Below are positions 1 to 11,000 of a stretch of DNA of 64,000 bases, piece after piece. Position numbers and translations under genes: made by a program. Numbering within the stretch: position 1 is the stretch's first letter; each line of letters begins with the position of its first letter. The notes under the pieces were generated by a model. It saw only the letters and a list, made by a program, of their open reading frames with translations, made no database searches and was not told the DNA's origin. The stretch is from Phalacrocorax aristotelis (lineage: Eukaryota > Chordata > Aves > Suliformes > Phalacrocoracidae): contig NC_134311.1 of assembly GCF_949628215.1 (NCBI RefSeq), positions 61,736,205 through 61,800,204 on the forward strand. Reading direction: 5' to 3'.

Positions 1-1249
1 GTGTAGCAGAATTTGAGTGCTGCATCTGAAGCAGTGAAAATATTCCCATCCTTTTCAGTGGAGCCAGCACTTGAGCTGAAATGTTTCCAAGCACTCTCTC
101 ACCCCAAGGCCTGGGGGGATGCCCATGGCAGGCTTCTACTTTTGGCCACTTGGTCTTTGCTCTGACTGTATGTGCTGCTCCCAGGGGGTCGTAAGGAGTT
201 TCACCTGTTCATCATCTCCTTTCCCCCTTCCACAGACCCCCAAGATCTTAGTGAAAAAGATTTCATTTGGTCATTTGCTCTTTAGTCAAAAAATTATTAT
301 TAAGTGATTGCAGTACTTCTCACAGACATGCTTAGAAATCTCAACAGCTGCATCTTTGCTGTGCGTGGATTAAAAATATTTGTTGACTAGTTCTGACATG
401 TCCTACATACAATGAGTTTATTACCTATAATGGTCACTTTAGAATTATTTCTTTTCTTCTTGATTTCTTTGTCAGGATCTCATGAAAAAGACATTTCCCA
501 ATCTGAAAGTCAAAGTTGCTCCCCCCCCAAAAAAAAACCCCAAACAGAAAACCTTGAACACTTGACAATCAGGACAATATCCATGCTGTAAACTCAGCCC
601 TTTCATTCTTCAGCCTTTTATTATTGTTCATAGCAATACCAGAAGTGCTAACCACACATCATCCACTGTGTCTTATAGGACCAGTGACCAACAAGATGGG
701 TGCTACCTACAGGAGCTTATAAACTAAACACGAGAGGGCATATAATTCAGATAAAGAGAAACATTTGAAGCAAAACGTAAAGCTGGGAAAGGGGACAAAG
801 GAAGAGTTGACGTGACCACTGTGACAAGATAATGTATTTTTGAAGTAGTATCTCCTGATGAATATTTGCTGTGGGATAATATACTGTATGAAGCATGGAA
901 ATGTCAATTTTTTACATAAGAAAGATTGATACAAAGGGTGCTAGGTAAAGGTGCCCTACAAAAAGAATCTAGCCATTTTAGGAAATGTGCCAATTAGTAC
1001 TTTTAGGTTTGGGGTAGGAGAGGAAAAATCTCTGTGTTTTGAGTTTAAGTGGATAGATTTGTCCACAGTGTCTGAGAAGTAGCTTGCTAGGTCTTAATTT
1101 GAGCTTCTGGCAAGATCTTTATGAGAAAGTATCAGAATAAAGCTAGGACTTTTAGTCAGATGAGAAAGAGACTGGAATCTCTTTGCTGTGTATTTGTTTT
1201 TTCCTTGTAATGACCTACTGGATACTGAATACTTCTTAATCACAGACAT
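1..1249. other. Unique sequence, no gene seen
   Basis: Low-GC sequence with only short chance reading frames. A C8A9 run lies near 523-539. I see no repeat family, RNA gene or convincing splice-bounded coding segment. Confidence 0.5.
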
Positions 1250-1425
1250 GTTGGTTGGAAGGGATCTCTGGAGATCATCTAGTCCTACCAAAGTCCAGTT
1301 CAAAGCAAGGCTGTCTTCAACAGCAGGTTGGATCAGCCATGGCTCTATCTAGATGTGATGGCAATTCCACAAAATCTCTAGGCCACCCCATCCCGGTGCT
1401 GCACCAACTACCAACACAGCCAGGA
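1250..1425 (-). mobile_element. CR1 LINE 3' fragment, minus strand
   Basis: The plus strand begins with TTGGAAGGGATCTCTGGAG and ATCATCTAGTCC, the reverse complement of the CR1 3' untranslated end. It continues into a diverged 'ggcaattccacaaaatctct' stretch matching the CR1 segment that normally reads as 'agaggttgtggagtctcc' on the sense strand. The copy is short, strongly diverged, and lies head-to-head with the longer plus-strand CR1 that starts about 480 bp further on. The inner border is uncertain by some tens of bases. Confidence 0.7.
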
Positions 1426-1894
1426 GAACAGTGTAAGAGAAATGAGTGGCTGGGAGGTGAACCCATGTAAACTGAAGTTAGACACATTTTTAAACATTGA
1501 ACTCATCTTTTAAAGAGTGAGAATGTTTAATCACTGGAGTGACATTGCAAGTGAGGTGATGAATGCTCCATTTCTTGTTATCTTCAAGTACAGACTTCTT
1601 TTCTGGCATGTATTTTAACATGTACAAGGTATATGTCACTGAAGTGCAAGTTGTCAGGTTCTGAGCAAGCATAAGGGAGAGAGGTTTAATGTTATGTGAT
1701 ATAGGGGAGATAGGGAACACCCCTATGAACATTCTTTCATCCCATATATGAATTAATGCAGTATGTGTACAGTGATTGTGTGTACAAGAATGAGCACTAG
1801 TATGTCTGACTTGGTCATTTTTATGCAGAGCATCTCATTTGTGGGTGCATATTCTGAATATCTGGATTCTTTCATTGCTCCACAGGGGTCATGA
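1426..1894. other. Unique spacer between two CR1 copies
   Basis: AT-rich spacer between the minus-strand CR1 fragment and the long plus-strand CR1. No gene or repeat was recognised. Confidence 0.4.
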
Positions 1895-4851
1895 AGTAGC
1901 TTTACAGTGGCCAGTTTAGACTCAAGGGGAGAACAGTGTGTCCATGGCTATAGTTGGTCCTTGTGCACCCCTTCAGAGAAACCTGCATGCTCCATTACCT
2001 CTCTGAAATGCCTGTACACCCACACATGCTGCACGGGGAATAAACAGGAGGAACTAGAGATCTATGTGTGGTCACAGGGCCACGATGTCATTACAATTAC
2101 AGAGACATGGTGGGATAGCTCACATGACCAGAATGCTGTCATGAACAGCTACCTCATTTTTAGGAAAGACAGGCCCACAAGGCAAGGTGGGGGAGTTGCT
2201 TTTTGTGTGAGGAAGCAACAGGTATGTATCAAGCTCTTCCTAGGGGTGGAGGAGGAACGAGTCAAGAGCTTATGGGTAAAAATCAAGGGGCAGGAAAATA
2301 TGGGTGACACTGTTGTGGGTATTTGCTACAGACCACCTGATCAGTAAGAGTAAGTCAACAAAGCCTTCTACAGACAGCTGGAAGCCGCCTCAAAATCACA
2401 GGTCCTGGTTCTCATGGGGAACTCCAACGACCCTGATATTTGCTGGAAAAGCAACACAGCAAGGCATATGCAATCCAGGAGGTTCCTGTATAGCATCAGG
2501 GATAACTATTTGACACAGGTGGTGGAGGAACCAATGAGGCGAGATTTGCTGCCAGACCTTATACTAACAAAAAAAAGAAGGTCTAGTTGAGGATGTGAGG
2601 GGTTAGTGGTAGCTTTGGCTGCAGTGACCATGAGATGGATGAGTTCAGGATCCTGCATGGTAGAAACAGGTCAACAAGTAGGATTATAACCTTGGATTTC
2701 AGGAGAGCTAACTTCAGCCTCCTCAAAGACCTGCTTTGAGGAATCCCATGGGCTAGCGCTCTAGAAGGTAGGGGGTCCAAGAGAGCTGGTCAGTATTCAA
2801 GGACCACTTCCTCCAAGTGCATTGAGATCGGTGCATCCCTGTGAGAAAGAAGTCAAGCAAAGGAGCCAGGAGAGCCACATGGATGAGCAAAGAGCTTCTA
2901 GAAAAACTCAAATGGAAGAAGGAGGTTTACAGTATGTGGAAAAAGGGACTGGCCACTTGGGAGGAATATAGGAACATTGTATGCAGGGTATGCAGAGATG
3001 CAACAAGGAAGGCCAAGGCCCACTTGGAACTCAATCTGCCAAGGGATGTCAAGGATAAAAAGAAGGGCTTCTTCAAACATATCAGTAGTAAAAGAAAGAC
3101 TGGGGAAACTGTGGGCCCACTGCTGAATGACGTGGGTGTTCTGGTGACACTGGATGCAGAGAAGGCAGAGTTACTGAATTCCTTCTTTGCTTCAGTCTTC
3201 ACTGCTAAGGCTGGCCCTCAGGCATCTCAGCCCCCAGAGGTGAGAGAGAAAATCTGGATAAAGGAAGACTTTCCTTTGGTTGAGGTGGATTGAGTCAGAG
3301 ATCATTTAGGCAAACTGAATCCTCACAAATACATGGGCCCCAATGCGATGCACTCAAGGATGCAGAGGGAGCTGGTGGGTGCTGTTGCTAAGCCACTCTC
3401 CATCATCTTTGAAAGGACATGGAAGACAGGAGAGGTGCTTGAGGACTGGAGGGTAGCCAATGTCACTCCAGCCTTCAAAAAGGGCAAGAAGGAGGACCTG
3501 CAAAACTATAGGCCAGTCAGCCTCACCTCTGTCCCCAGAAAGGTGATGGAACAGTTCATTCTGGAGGTCATCTCCAGGCATGTAGAGGACAAGAAGGTTA
3601 TCAGAAGTAGTCAACAGGCATTCACCAAGGGGAGATCATGCTTGACCAACCTGGTAGCCTTCTATGATAACATAACTGGCTGGGTAGATGAACAGAGAGC
3701 AGTGGATGCTGTTTACCTCAACTTCAGCAAGGCTTTTGACACTCTCATCTGTAACATCCTCATAGGTAAGCTTAGGAACTGTGGATTAGATGAGTGTACA
3801 GTGTGGTGGATAGATATCTGGGTGAATGGCAGAGCTCAGAGGGTCTTGATCAATGGAGCAGACTCTGCTTGGATGCCTGTAACTAGTGGTGTTCCCCAGC
3901 GGTCTCTACTGGGTCCAGTCCTCTTCAACATATCCATCAATGACCTGGATGAAAGGACAGAGTGTGCCCTCAGTGAGTTCGCTGATGGTACCAAGCTGTG
4001 AGCAGTGGCTGATACACCAGAAGGCTGTGCTGCCATCCAATGAAGCCTGGACAGGTTAGAGAGCTGGGCCGAGGAGAAACTAATGAAATTCAGCAAAAGC
4101 GAGTGCAAGGTCCTGCACCTGGGAAGGAAAACCCCCATGCACCAGTACAGGTTGGGGGTTGACCTGTTGGAACGTGACTCTGCTGAGAAGGACCTGGTAG
4201 TTCTGGTGGACAGCAAGCTGACCCTGAGCCAGCCCTGTGCTCTTGTGGCCAAGAAGACCAATGGTATCTTGGGCTACATTCAGAGGGATGTGGCCAGCAG
4301 TTATCCTCCCCCTCTACTCTGCCCTAGTAAGGCCACATCTGGAGTACTGTGTCCAGTTCTGGGTTCCCCAGTTTAAGAAAGGCAGGGAACTGCTGGAGAG
4401 AGTCCAGCAGAGAGCTACAAAGGTGATCAGGGGACTGGAGCATCTCCCTTATGAGGAAAGGCTGAGCGACCTGGATTTGTTCAGCCTGGAGAAGACTGAG
4501 GGGGGATCTTATCAATGCTGATAAATATCTGAAAGGTGGGTGTCAAGAGAATGGGGCCAGGCTCTTTTCAATGGTACCCAGTGACAGGAGAAGGGGCAAT
4601 GGGCACAAATTGGAACACAGGAAGTTCCACCTGAATATGAGGAAAAACTTCTTTCCTGTGAGGGTGACAGAGCAGTGGAACAGGCTGCCCAGGGAGGCTG
4701 TGGAGTCTCTGTCTTTGGAGACATTCAAAACCCACCTGGACATAGTCCTGTGCTCCCTGCTCCAGGTGTACCTCATGGAGCAGAACGTTGGACAAGATGG
4801 TCTCCAGAGCTCCCTTCTAACCCCTACCATTCTGTGATTCTGTGATTCTGT
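1895..4851 (+). mobile_element. CR1 LINE, long 5'-truncated copy
   Basis: A non-LTR retrotransposon of the CR1 clade, about 2.95 kb of an element whose full length in birds is about 4.5 kb. It covers the endonuclease and reverse transcriptase part of ORF2 and the 3' end. The 3' terminus is the CR1-specific tail ATTCTGTG repeated about 2.5 times (4829-4851) with no poly-A, as expected for this family. The 5' border is approximate: similarity is clear from about 1985 and probable from about 1900. It holds several frameshifts and disabling changes, so it is a fossil. Confidence 0.93.
1907..4837 (+). pseudogene. CR1 ORF2 (endonuclease-reverse transcriptase) pseudogene
   Basis: The ORF2 polyprotein would nick target DNA and reverse transcribe the element RNA. 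Recognisable blocks in order are: GNKQEELE and ITETWWD (apurinic-type endonuclease N-terminus, about 2037-2115); GGGVAFCV and GICYRPP (about 2187-2340); a linker rich in Lys/Arg (2841-3290); then the RT finger and palm blocks [11 protein letters not shown] (about 3504-3540), SKAFDT (about 3726-3743), TSGVPQ (about 3882-3900) and FADG (about 3979-3990). The thumb and C-terminal region follow from 4083. The reading frame moves between at least three frames (breaks near 2330, 2515-2840, 4300 and 4520). RT motif A has Asn where Asp is expected (LNFSKAFDT), and motif C reads FADG instead of FADD. Two catalytic aspartates are therefore lost, apart from the frameshifts. Confidence 0.92.
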
Positions 4852-5846
4852 AACTTCAGAGCATAGCACACTGTCTGCAAGAGATCTCTAAGAATTTCTG
4901 TGTCTTTAAAAAAATCTCCTGAATCATAAGCTCATCCTAGTTCTGGAAATTCATTACTGATTGTTTATTTAGCATAATGACTCAGTGCCTTTCTCATCAC
5001 TAAAAAAGGCCCTTCCAAAATAATATAGTCTTGTTGGCTGGGCACTATGAATTAGCTTGTATTTCTGTTTAGTTAGCTGTGCCTATTTTTAAACATGACT
5101 TCTAGCACTGAGGTATTGTAAAATATAGGATTAATTCTAATTATTATATTTAGTATTTCCCACACTAGAATCTTAAATTTTCCAGACAGGATAATATAAC
5201 CTGGTTGCACTGAAATAATTCTTGAGACTTCTAGCTTCCATTAAAGGCCATTCTTACTACTTTTTTTTCTTTTCATTTTTCCTGTTAGGTTGGAGTAAAC
5301 CAAAACCTACAAAACAGCAACTTTAATTTTTTGGATGGGCCTTGTTTTCTGAAAAATTAAGTCAAATTTCTGAATATCATATTAAAAAAGAGCTGATCTT
5401 TCACAGAGAGCAACTATGCATCGTAACACTCCTTTGATGAAATTAGAAAGCAAAGCTCTGTAAAATCTTGAACACAACGTCCATGAGAAACTGACTTTTC
5501 GAAGTAGTTTTATAGAGACATTAACCAGGTTTGCATTTTTCTCCTATAGTAATTTTGCTAAAAATCCACTAGTTTCCTTCAGCCAATATTACTTTTGTTC
5601 AGACAAAAGAGAAAATATCAGTAAGCCAGTTTTTAAGCCACTGCAAATGGATTTAGTTTGTTTGAAATCTATGGGTTTATCCCAATTTCTACTAGCTAAG
5701 GATGAAGTGCAACTGTCCACTATTAAACAATGCCCACTTTATGGCTTACCACTCTTAAGTGGCAGAAGCTGCTTGGCAAACATCATATTGTATTACTTTA
5801 CATGAGAGCTTTTATTGCTGTTTTTTGCATCAGTGGGACATTCTAC
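4852..5846. other. Unique sequence, no gene seen
   Basis: AT-rich DNA after the CR1 tail. It has only short chance frames, and nothing recognised up to the exon-like segment at 5847. Confidence 0.4.
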
Positions 5847-5982
5847 CAATGATATGTCCAGCATCCGCCTGGGTGGGCTGTCTGCTTTTGGTTATTTCTA
5901 ACAGCAGCTCTTCACCATCCCTTCTCTTAGCCTTAAAAGGAGATGTTTGAGCCGACAAATACTTGTGGCCTTCAAAAACTTC
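5847..5982 (-). CDS. Possible internal coding exon, unidentified gene
   Basis: On the minus strand a strong 3' splice site (CCTGTTTTCATCTCTTACAG) is followed by 136 bases open in one frame. They end at an acceptable 5' splice site (ATTG/GTAGAA). The exon would run from phase 0 to phase 1 and encode 45 residues of polar, soluble-looking composition: EVFEGHKYLSAQTSPF at its start and QPTQADAGHII near its end. The frame is open through the acceptor and stops at 5830, just past the donor, as expected of an intron. I do not recognise the protein family, and no partner exon was found in this window. A chance open segment with good splice signals is a real alternative. Confidence 0.3.
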
Positions 5983-6727
5983 CTGTAAGAGATGAAAACA
6001 GGCCTTAAATCTTGATAACTGGGGGAAGCTACAAAGGAGGTACAGTATTTCTCTGAATCCTGGACTGCATCTTATCATAATGTGTGCATACAAGCGGACA
6101 ATGTAAGAGCTAAGCAAACCACTTCTGTGTGTGGCATCTCGTGACTTAAAGTTTTAATGTTTTCTTAACCCTTTGTCTCTTCTAACATGCTTCTGTGTAT
6201 TTCATGAAGCTCCCATTTCCAAGCATTTTCATCTCCTACAGCCACCTTAGCCCTCTAATAGCAACCGCTTGGAGAGCAGCAAAGGGAATAATTTTTCAGC
6301 AGAAATTGATCTAGACTTCCAGTTGCCAGGTGCTAGGAGTGAGGAGCAGCTGAGTTGAAGGAAGGGTTTAATTCTCCACTTGTGCCGATTATCAAAAAGT
6401 TTATTTAATGGAGTGTCTTCAGAAGGGTTCCAGTTCCCAATGCAGGAGAAAGTGGACGAAGCAAAAAAGGAAATTGGGAATTTCTTTGTGATGAGTTCGG
6501 TCCAATTCTGTTATTCATTAAGCAAGGAATAGCTTCACCGTCTCAGGATCACCACTCTCCTTTCTGATGGCATGAGGAGGTAAAAGAGGTACTTAGGTAG
6601 AAAAGCCTGCTTTCAAAAGGATGACAAATCTCAGCCTGCCAGTAATCTCAATGTCAGCAGGTATCTCTATGAGATACAAAGCAAATAAGGGTTCTCAGAA
6701 AATCAATGAGACTAGGACATTCAGGAC
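5983..6727. other. Unique sequence, no gene seen
   Basis: Non-repetitive DNA leading into the next CR1 fragment. No coding or RNA signal was recognised. Confidence 0.4.
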
Positions 6728-7537
6728 CTGGACAGGCTAGATCCATGGGCCAAGGTCAGTTTTATGAGGTTTAACAGGGCCAAGTGCTGGGTCCTGTACT
6801 TGGGTCACAACAACCTCATGCAATGCAACAGGTCTGGGGAAGAGTGGCTGGAAAGATGCCTGGTGGAGAAGGACCTAGGGGTGTTGGTTGACAGCCAGCT
6901 GAACATGAGCCAGCAGTGTGCTCAGGTGGCCAAGGCGGCCAACAGCATCCTGGCTTGTATCAGGAATAGTGTGGCCAGCAGTAGCAGGGAGGAGATTGTG
7001 CCCCTGTACTCAGCACTGGTGAGGCTGCACCTTGAATACTGTGTTCAGTTTTGGGCCCCTCACTACAGGAAGGACATCGAGTTGCTGGAGCGTGTCCAAA
7101 CAAAGGCAACAAAGCCTGTGAAGGGTCTGGAAAGCAAGTCTTATGAGGAGAGGTTGAGGGAGCTGGGGTTGTTCAGTCTGGAGAAGAGGAGACTGAGAGG
7201 AGACATTATCACTCTTTACAACTACCTGAAATGAGGTTGTAGTGAGGTGTGTGTTGGTCTCTTCTCCCAAGTTACTAGCAATAGAATGAGAGGAAATGGC
7301 CTCAATCTGCATCAGGGGAGTTTTAGATTGGATATTATGAAAATTTCTTTACAGAAAGAGTGATCAGGCATTGGAACAGGCTGCCCAGAGAGGTGGGGGA
7401 GTCACCATCCCTGGAGGTGTTCAAAAAACATGGCACTTCAGGGCATGGTTTAGGAGACATGGTAATGTTGGGTTGACGGTTGGACTTGATGATCCTAAAA
7501 GTCTTTTCTAACCTTAATGATTCTATGATTTATGATT
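6728..7537 (+). mobile_element. CR1 LINE 3' fragment (ATTCTATG-tail type)
   Basis: About 810 bp of CR1 3' end. It encodes the C-terminal part of ORF2 in one open frame from 6764 to 7234, including [52 protein letters not shown] and [15 protein letters not shown]. The 3' untranslated end follows (the counterpart of 'gaggttgtggagtctcc', 'gttggacttgatgatcct'). It terminates at 7518-7537 in ATTCTATG-type repeats, a different tail unit from the ATTCTGTG copies elsewhere in the window, so it belongs to another CR1 subfamily. It is 5'-truncated as usual and dead, lacking the endonuclease and the RT core. Confidence 0.93.
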
Positions 7538-7689
7538 CCATAATCCTACACATCCAGATATTGACTTGCATTAATACATGCCCTGTAACCAACCTGCATA
7601 AAATTGAAACTCACAGCTCCTTTTGTGAAGAGCACTTTAAACAAAATACATGAAGGAAGAGAAGCAGAGGGAGGTTGTAATGTGGTGTC

Positions 7690-8044
7690 CAGACCCCATT
7701 TGGCAGTGACCAGATTTCAAAGCACATCTCCTTACTTCTGTCTTTCAGGAGAGAATAGATACAATAGTAGACTTGGGGCACAATAAGTGCCTGTGAATGA
7801 CGTGGCACACATTTGTTTGAGGAAACTTGTCCCTCCACTTGCACTGTTGCAGTGTGGACTCTCAGCCTCCCCACCTGACAAATAAATCCTGCAGAAACAT
7901 CACACGTAGAGTGTTTGTTTCCTGCTAAGCAATGCCCTGTGACCCTTGGCAGCAGAAGCCTTTTTCCCCTCAGTCTTACTGTGCTGCTCTGTCCCCTCTC
8001 TGGGTGAGAGTCAAGTCTGGTGCTCACTTGGGAGGTCCTGGACT
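7690..8044 (+). mobile_element. Possible old class I (gamma-like) ERV LTR edge
   Basis: A GC-richer patch reads like the R-U5 and primer-binding edge of a degraded LTR. AATAAATCCTGCAG (from 7879) resembles the polyadenylation/R-end block of gammaretroviral LTRs. About 145 bp later the sequence has TGCTCA (ending 8026), then CT, then TGGGAGGTCCTGGAC, which loosely resembles a tRNA-Pro primer binding site with a two-base gap. No pol, gag or target duplication was seen, and the left border is a guess. It could be a chance resemblance. Confidence 0.25.
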
Positions 8045-11000
8045 GAAACCCCAGGTAGGAAGGAAGTGGCGTGCAGCATCTTTTTTCAGAGATAAAATGT
8101 AATTAGCCTGGAGGATGTGCGAGTAAAGGAAGCTTACAGGAAAGCAGAATCACATGACTCTGATAAAGCATTTAAAGGTACTCGTTGCAAAAATAGGGTA
8201 AAGTAAGTTAGAATGAAGGAAAGCCAGGGTCCTTAGACATAGCCTGTCAGTGTCGCCCAGGTCTCACTACACCCTCAGCCCCTGTGAATTTTCACAGAGA
8301 AGGTGTTTGCAAAGTTTTTCTTGTGGTTGCACATGGAGTCATAGCAACTGCAGATCTAAACAGTGCACCTATGTTTTTCTGAAGATTTAGACCAAAAATA
8401 TGTTTATATTAATACCTCTTTATAGAGTGTGCCATGCCTGCATATAATTTTCAGTAAGGGCACATAAAGGAAGGTTCAAATCTCTCTGGACTTTGTCTTT
8501 GATGTTGGCATCAATGATTTTCAGTATCAAATCTGGATTATTCAGTTTCAAATCTAGTCTGATTAGTTTATTGTTATAATGCAGTCAAACTCTTACTTAT
8601 ATGGTCCTGCAAATGAAGCATGTATTAATTTTCTATATTGATACAAATATCAAGGTAGCAGTTACTTGATTAGGAAAGTCTTGTCTTAGCAGGTTTGCGT
8701 GTAGTTCTGGTAGTTTTAAGTATTTAATTCAGCCACTTTATGAATGAAATTGACACTTCAGGTAGACAAGACATAACACATTTGAATAAGAACATAACAA
8801 AAAGTCAGAGGAGGAGCTGCATGGAGCAAATTCAAAATGACTTATAGCAGAGTGACTTTCCCAGAAGGTCAGCTTACTAAGTTCATTTCACAAGGGATAT
8901 ATTTAGCAATTTGGAAATTTAATTTAGAACACCGTGCTTAGATATAATATGAAAATTGGAAGTAATGGCCACAGCTTTGTAAACAGGAAAGGTCTGGTCT
9001 AATACCACATTCTAACACAATTTAGGTTAATTATGCCACAAACAGAACAGAGTTTTGGCCACATAAATTGATAAACACATAGGAATTAAAGATATCAAAG
9101 TGACTTCAAAATGTGTTATTTTTATCCAGTAAGTTTTATGTTTGTTTACATCAGTGAAGAATGATTTTAGCTCTGCTCTCCCTTTGTTGCAAAATTAAAG
9201 AGAACATTTGATAAAAATATCTCCCAGCAATGGGTGAAGGGTTCAGTAGACATTTCAGGGATTTTCTGGTATCAATGCTATCTAGATAGATATTTGCCAC
9301 ATTTGCTTGAACATATGAGAAAAGGTATATGAAATTTCTGCAGGATTATTTATAAGATCTAAGTAGACCAGAGTTATTCCCTGTAGACCCCCATTTCCTC
9401 TGCATATTCAAGCTATGTTTGTGCAATATTGGAGAGCAGCCATAACCACAGCTTCAGGAAACTGAGGTGACCTGCCACTGACAGCAGGCTGCTCTCTCCC
9501 TCAAAGCAGACCAAGCCATTCTGGTTTGCTCCCAGCTTCCTCATCAGGATGTAATGATACATCCAAGCCATGAGCCATTTCCTTCGATTGCACCTCCTCT
9601 GCTAGTGGTTGGTTAGATAAGGGATATTATATAGCCTACCAGTCTCTTTGATGGACACAATTTATCAAAGGGATGTCCTACCCTTCCTTGTGAAATGAGG
9701 ACTATGTGGTGGTGTGTACGTGCTCCCAGTCATGGGACATTGAACTGTCCAGGCAGTTCTGCTTTTGCTAAGGAAATACCTGGTGGTGGTAAAGCATTGG
9801 CACAGGCCCCATACTTGGCACCAACATGGATCCAAAGAGATTTTTAGAATTTATGTAGTACTTGACCCCAAAAAGTTTTGTCATTTCTGGCCCAGATAAC
9901 TTAGGCATATGACTGCTTATTCACAGCAGCTATAAAATTATCCTCATTATTGATCACAAACACTCGTTTAAAAAATGGGATTGAAGTTAAATGAAGGTGG
10001 CAAATAGCCACAGATACCATGTTGTATGATAGTGTACAGAGAAGACAATCTGTCCATGAAATTTACAATTTAAAACCAGCGACTCCTAAATTTCTTTTTC
10101 CAGCCAGCTCACACTTTTATTAGTAGTTTAAGGTTCACAGCCTCCACTCAGTTTATGCAATGGGAGTTCATGACACTCACTTGAGGAGGACTGATAAATG
10201 AGACAGCAGCTAGGTCCCGGCAAGGGAGGAGGCGGTGAGATGATGCTGGTCAGCAGAAGAGGCAATCTTCAGGGTATCAGGGCTTTCTCAAGATTTTTAC
10301 TGTACATTTTGGCAAAGGACTATCTAAGGAGAAAGCATAAAATAAATATGCTTCCCCCCACTCCCCCCCCCCAAGGAGGTTCTTCCATGTATTAGGAACA
10401 GTATGAAACAAAGCAAGGAAAGGCTTACTGAGAAATGTGAAATCTGGGAGTAGTTGGTACCACAGGTACACTGGAAGTAGAAGGCCACAGTCACAGGGAA
10501 TGACACTGCCAGGTTTAAAAAAATAATTCTAGAGAAATATGTGGCAGAATTCTCATCCCCAGATCTCTCTTCTTCTTCACATGAAGAGGGTTGATGTCTT
10601 GAAAAGGCAAAGAGCATTGCAGGTGGGTATGCAGTGATATCAAGATAGAAGACAACCTATCTGTTGTGGCTAAATAATACACAGAAACCACAACTGCCAA
10701 GAAGGAAGAAGGGAAGAAACTGAAGAGCAAATAAAGATTCTTAGTTAATCAACTAAGAAGTTGATGAACTTGTAATCAACTGAATGTTATAGGAAGATCA
10801 AATGGAGGGGTTCGACATTTGGACTCAAACAAGATTTTTCCCTTTAGATAAATATTCTGACCAGGCTGCCTTTGTTATGGAGCAAGAGTATGAAAGTAAG
10901 AGTTCCCAAGGTTTCACTGATACCACCCAGAAAATTAAAAACTGTCAAACCTTGTTTGTACTGTTGAAGAAAGTATTATATATACTTTTTATTTAACCCT

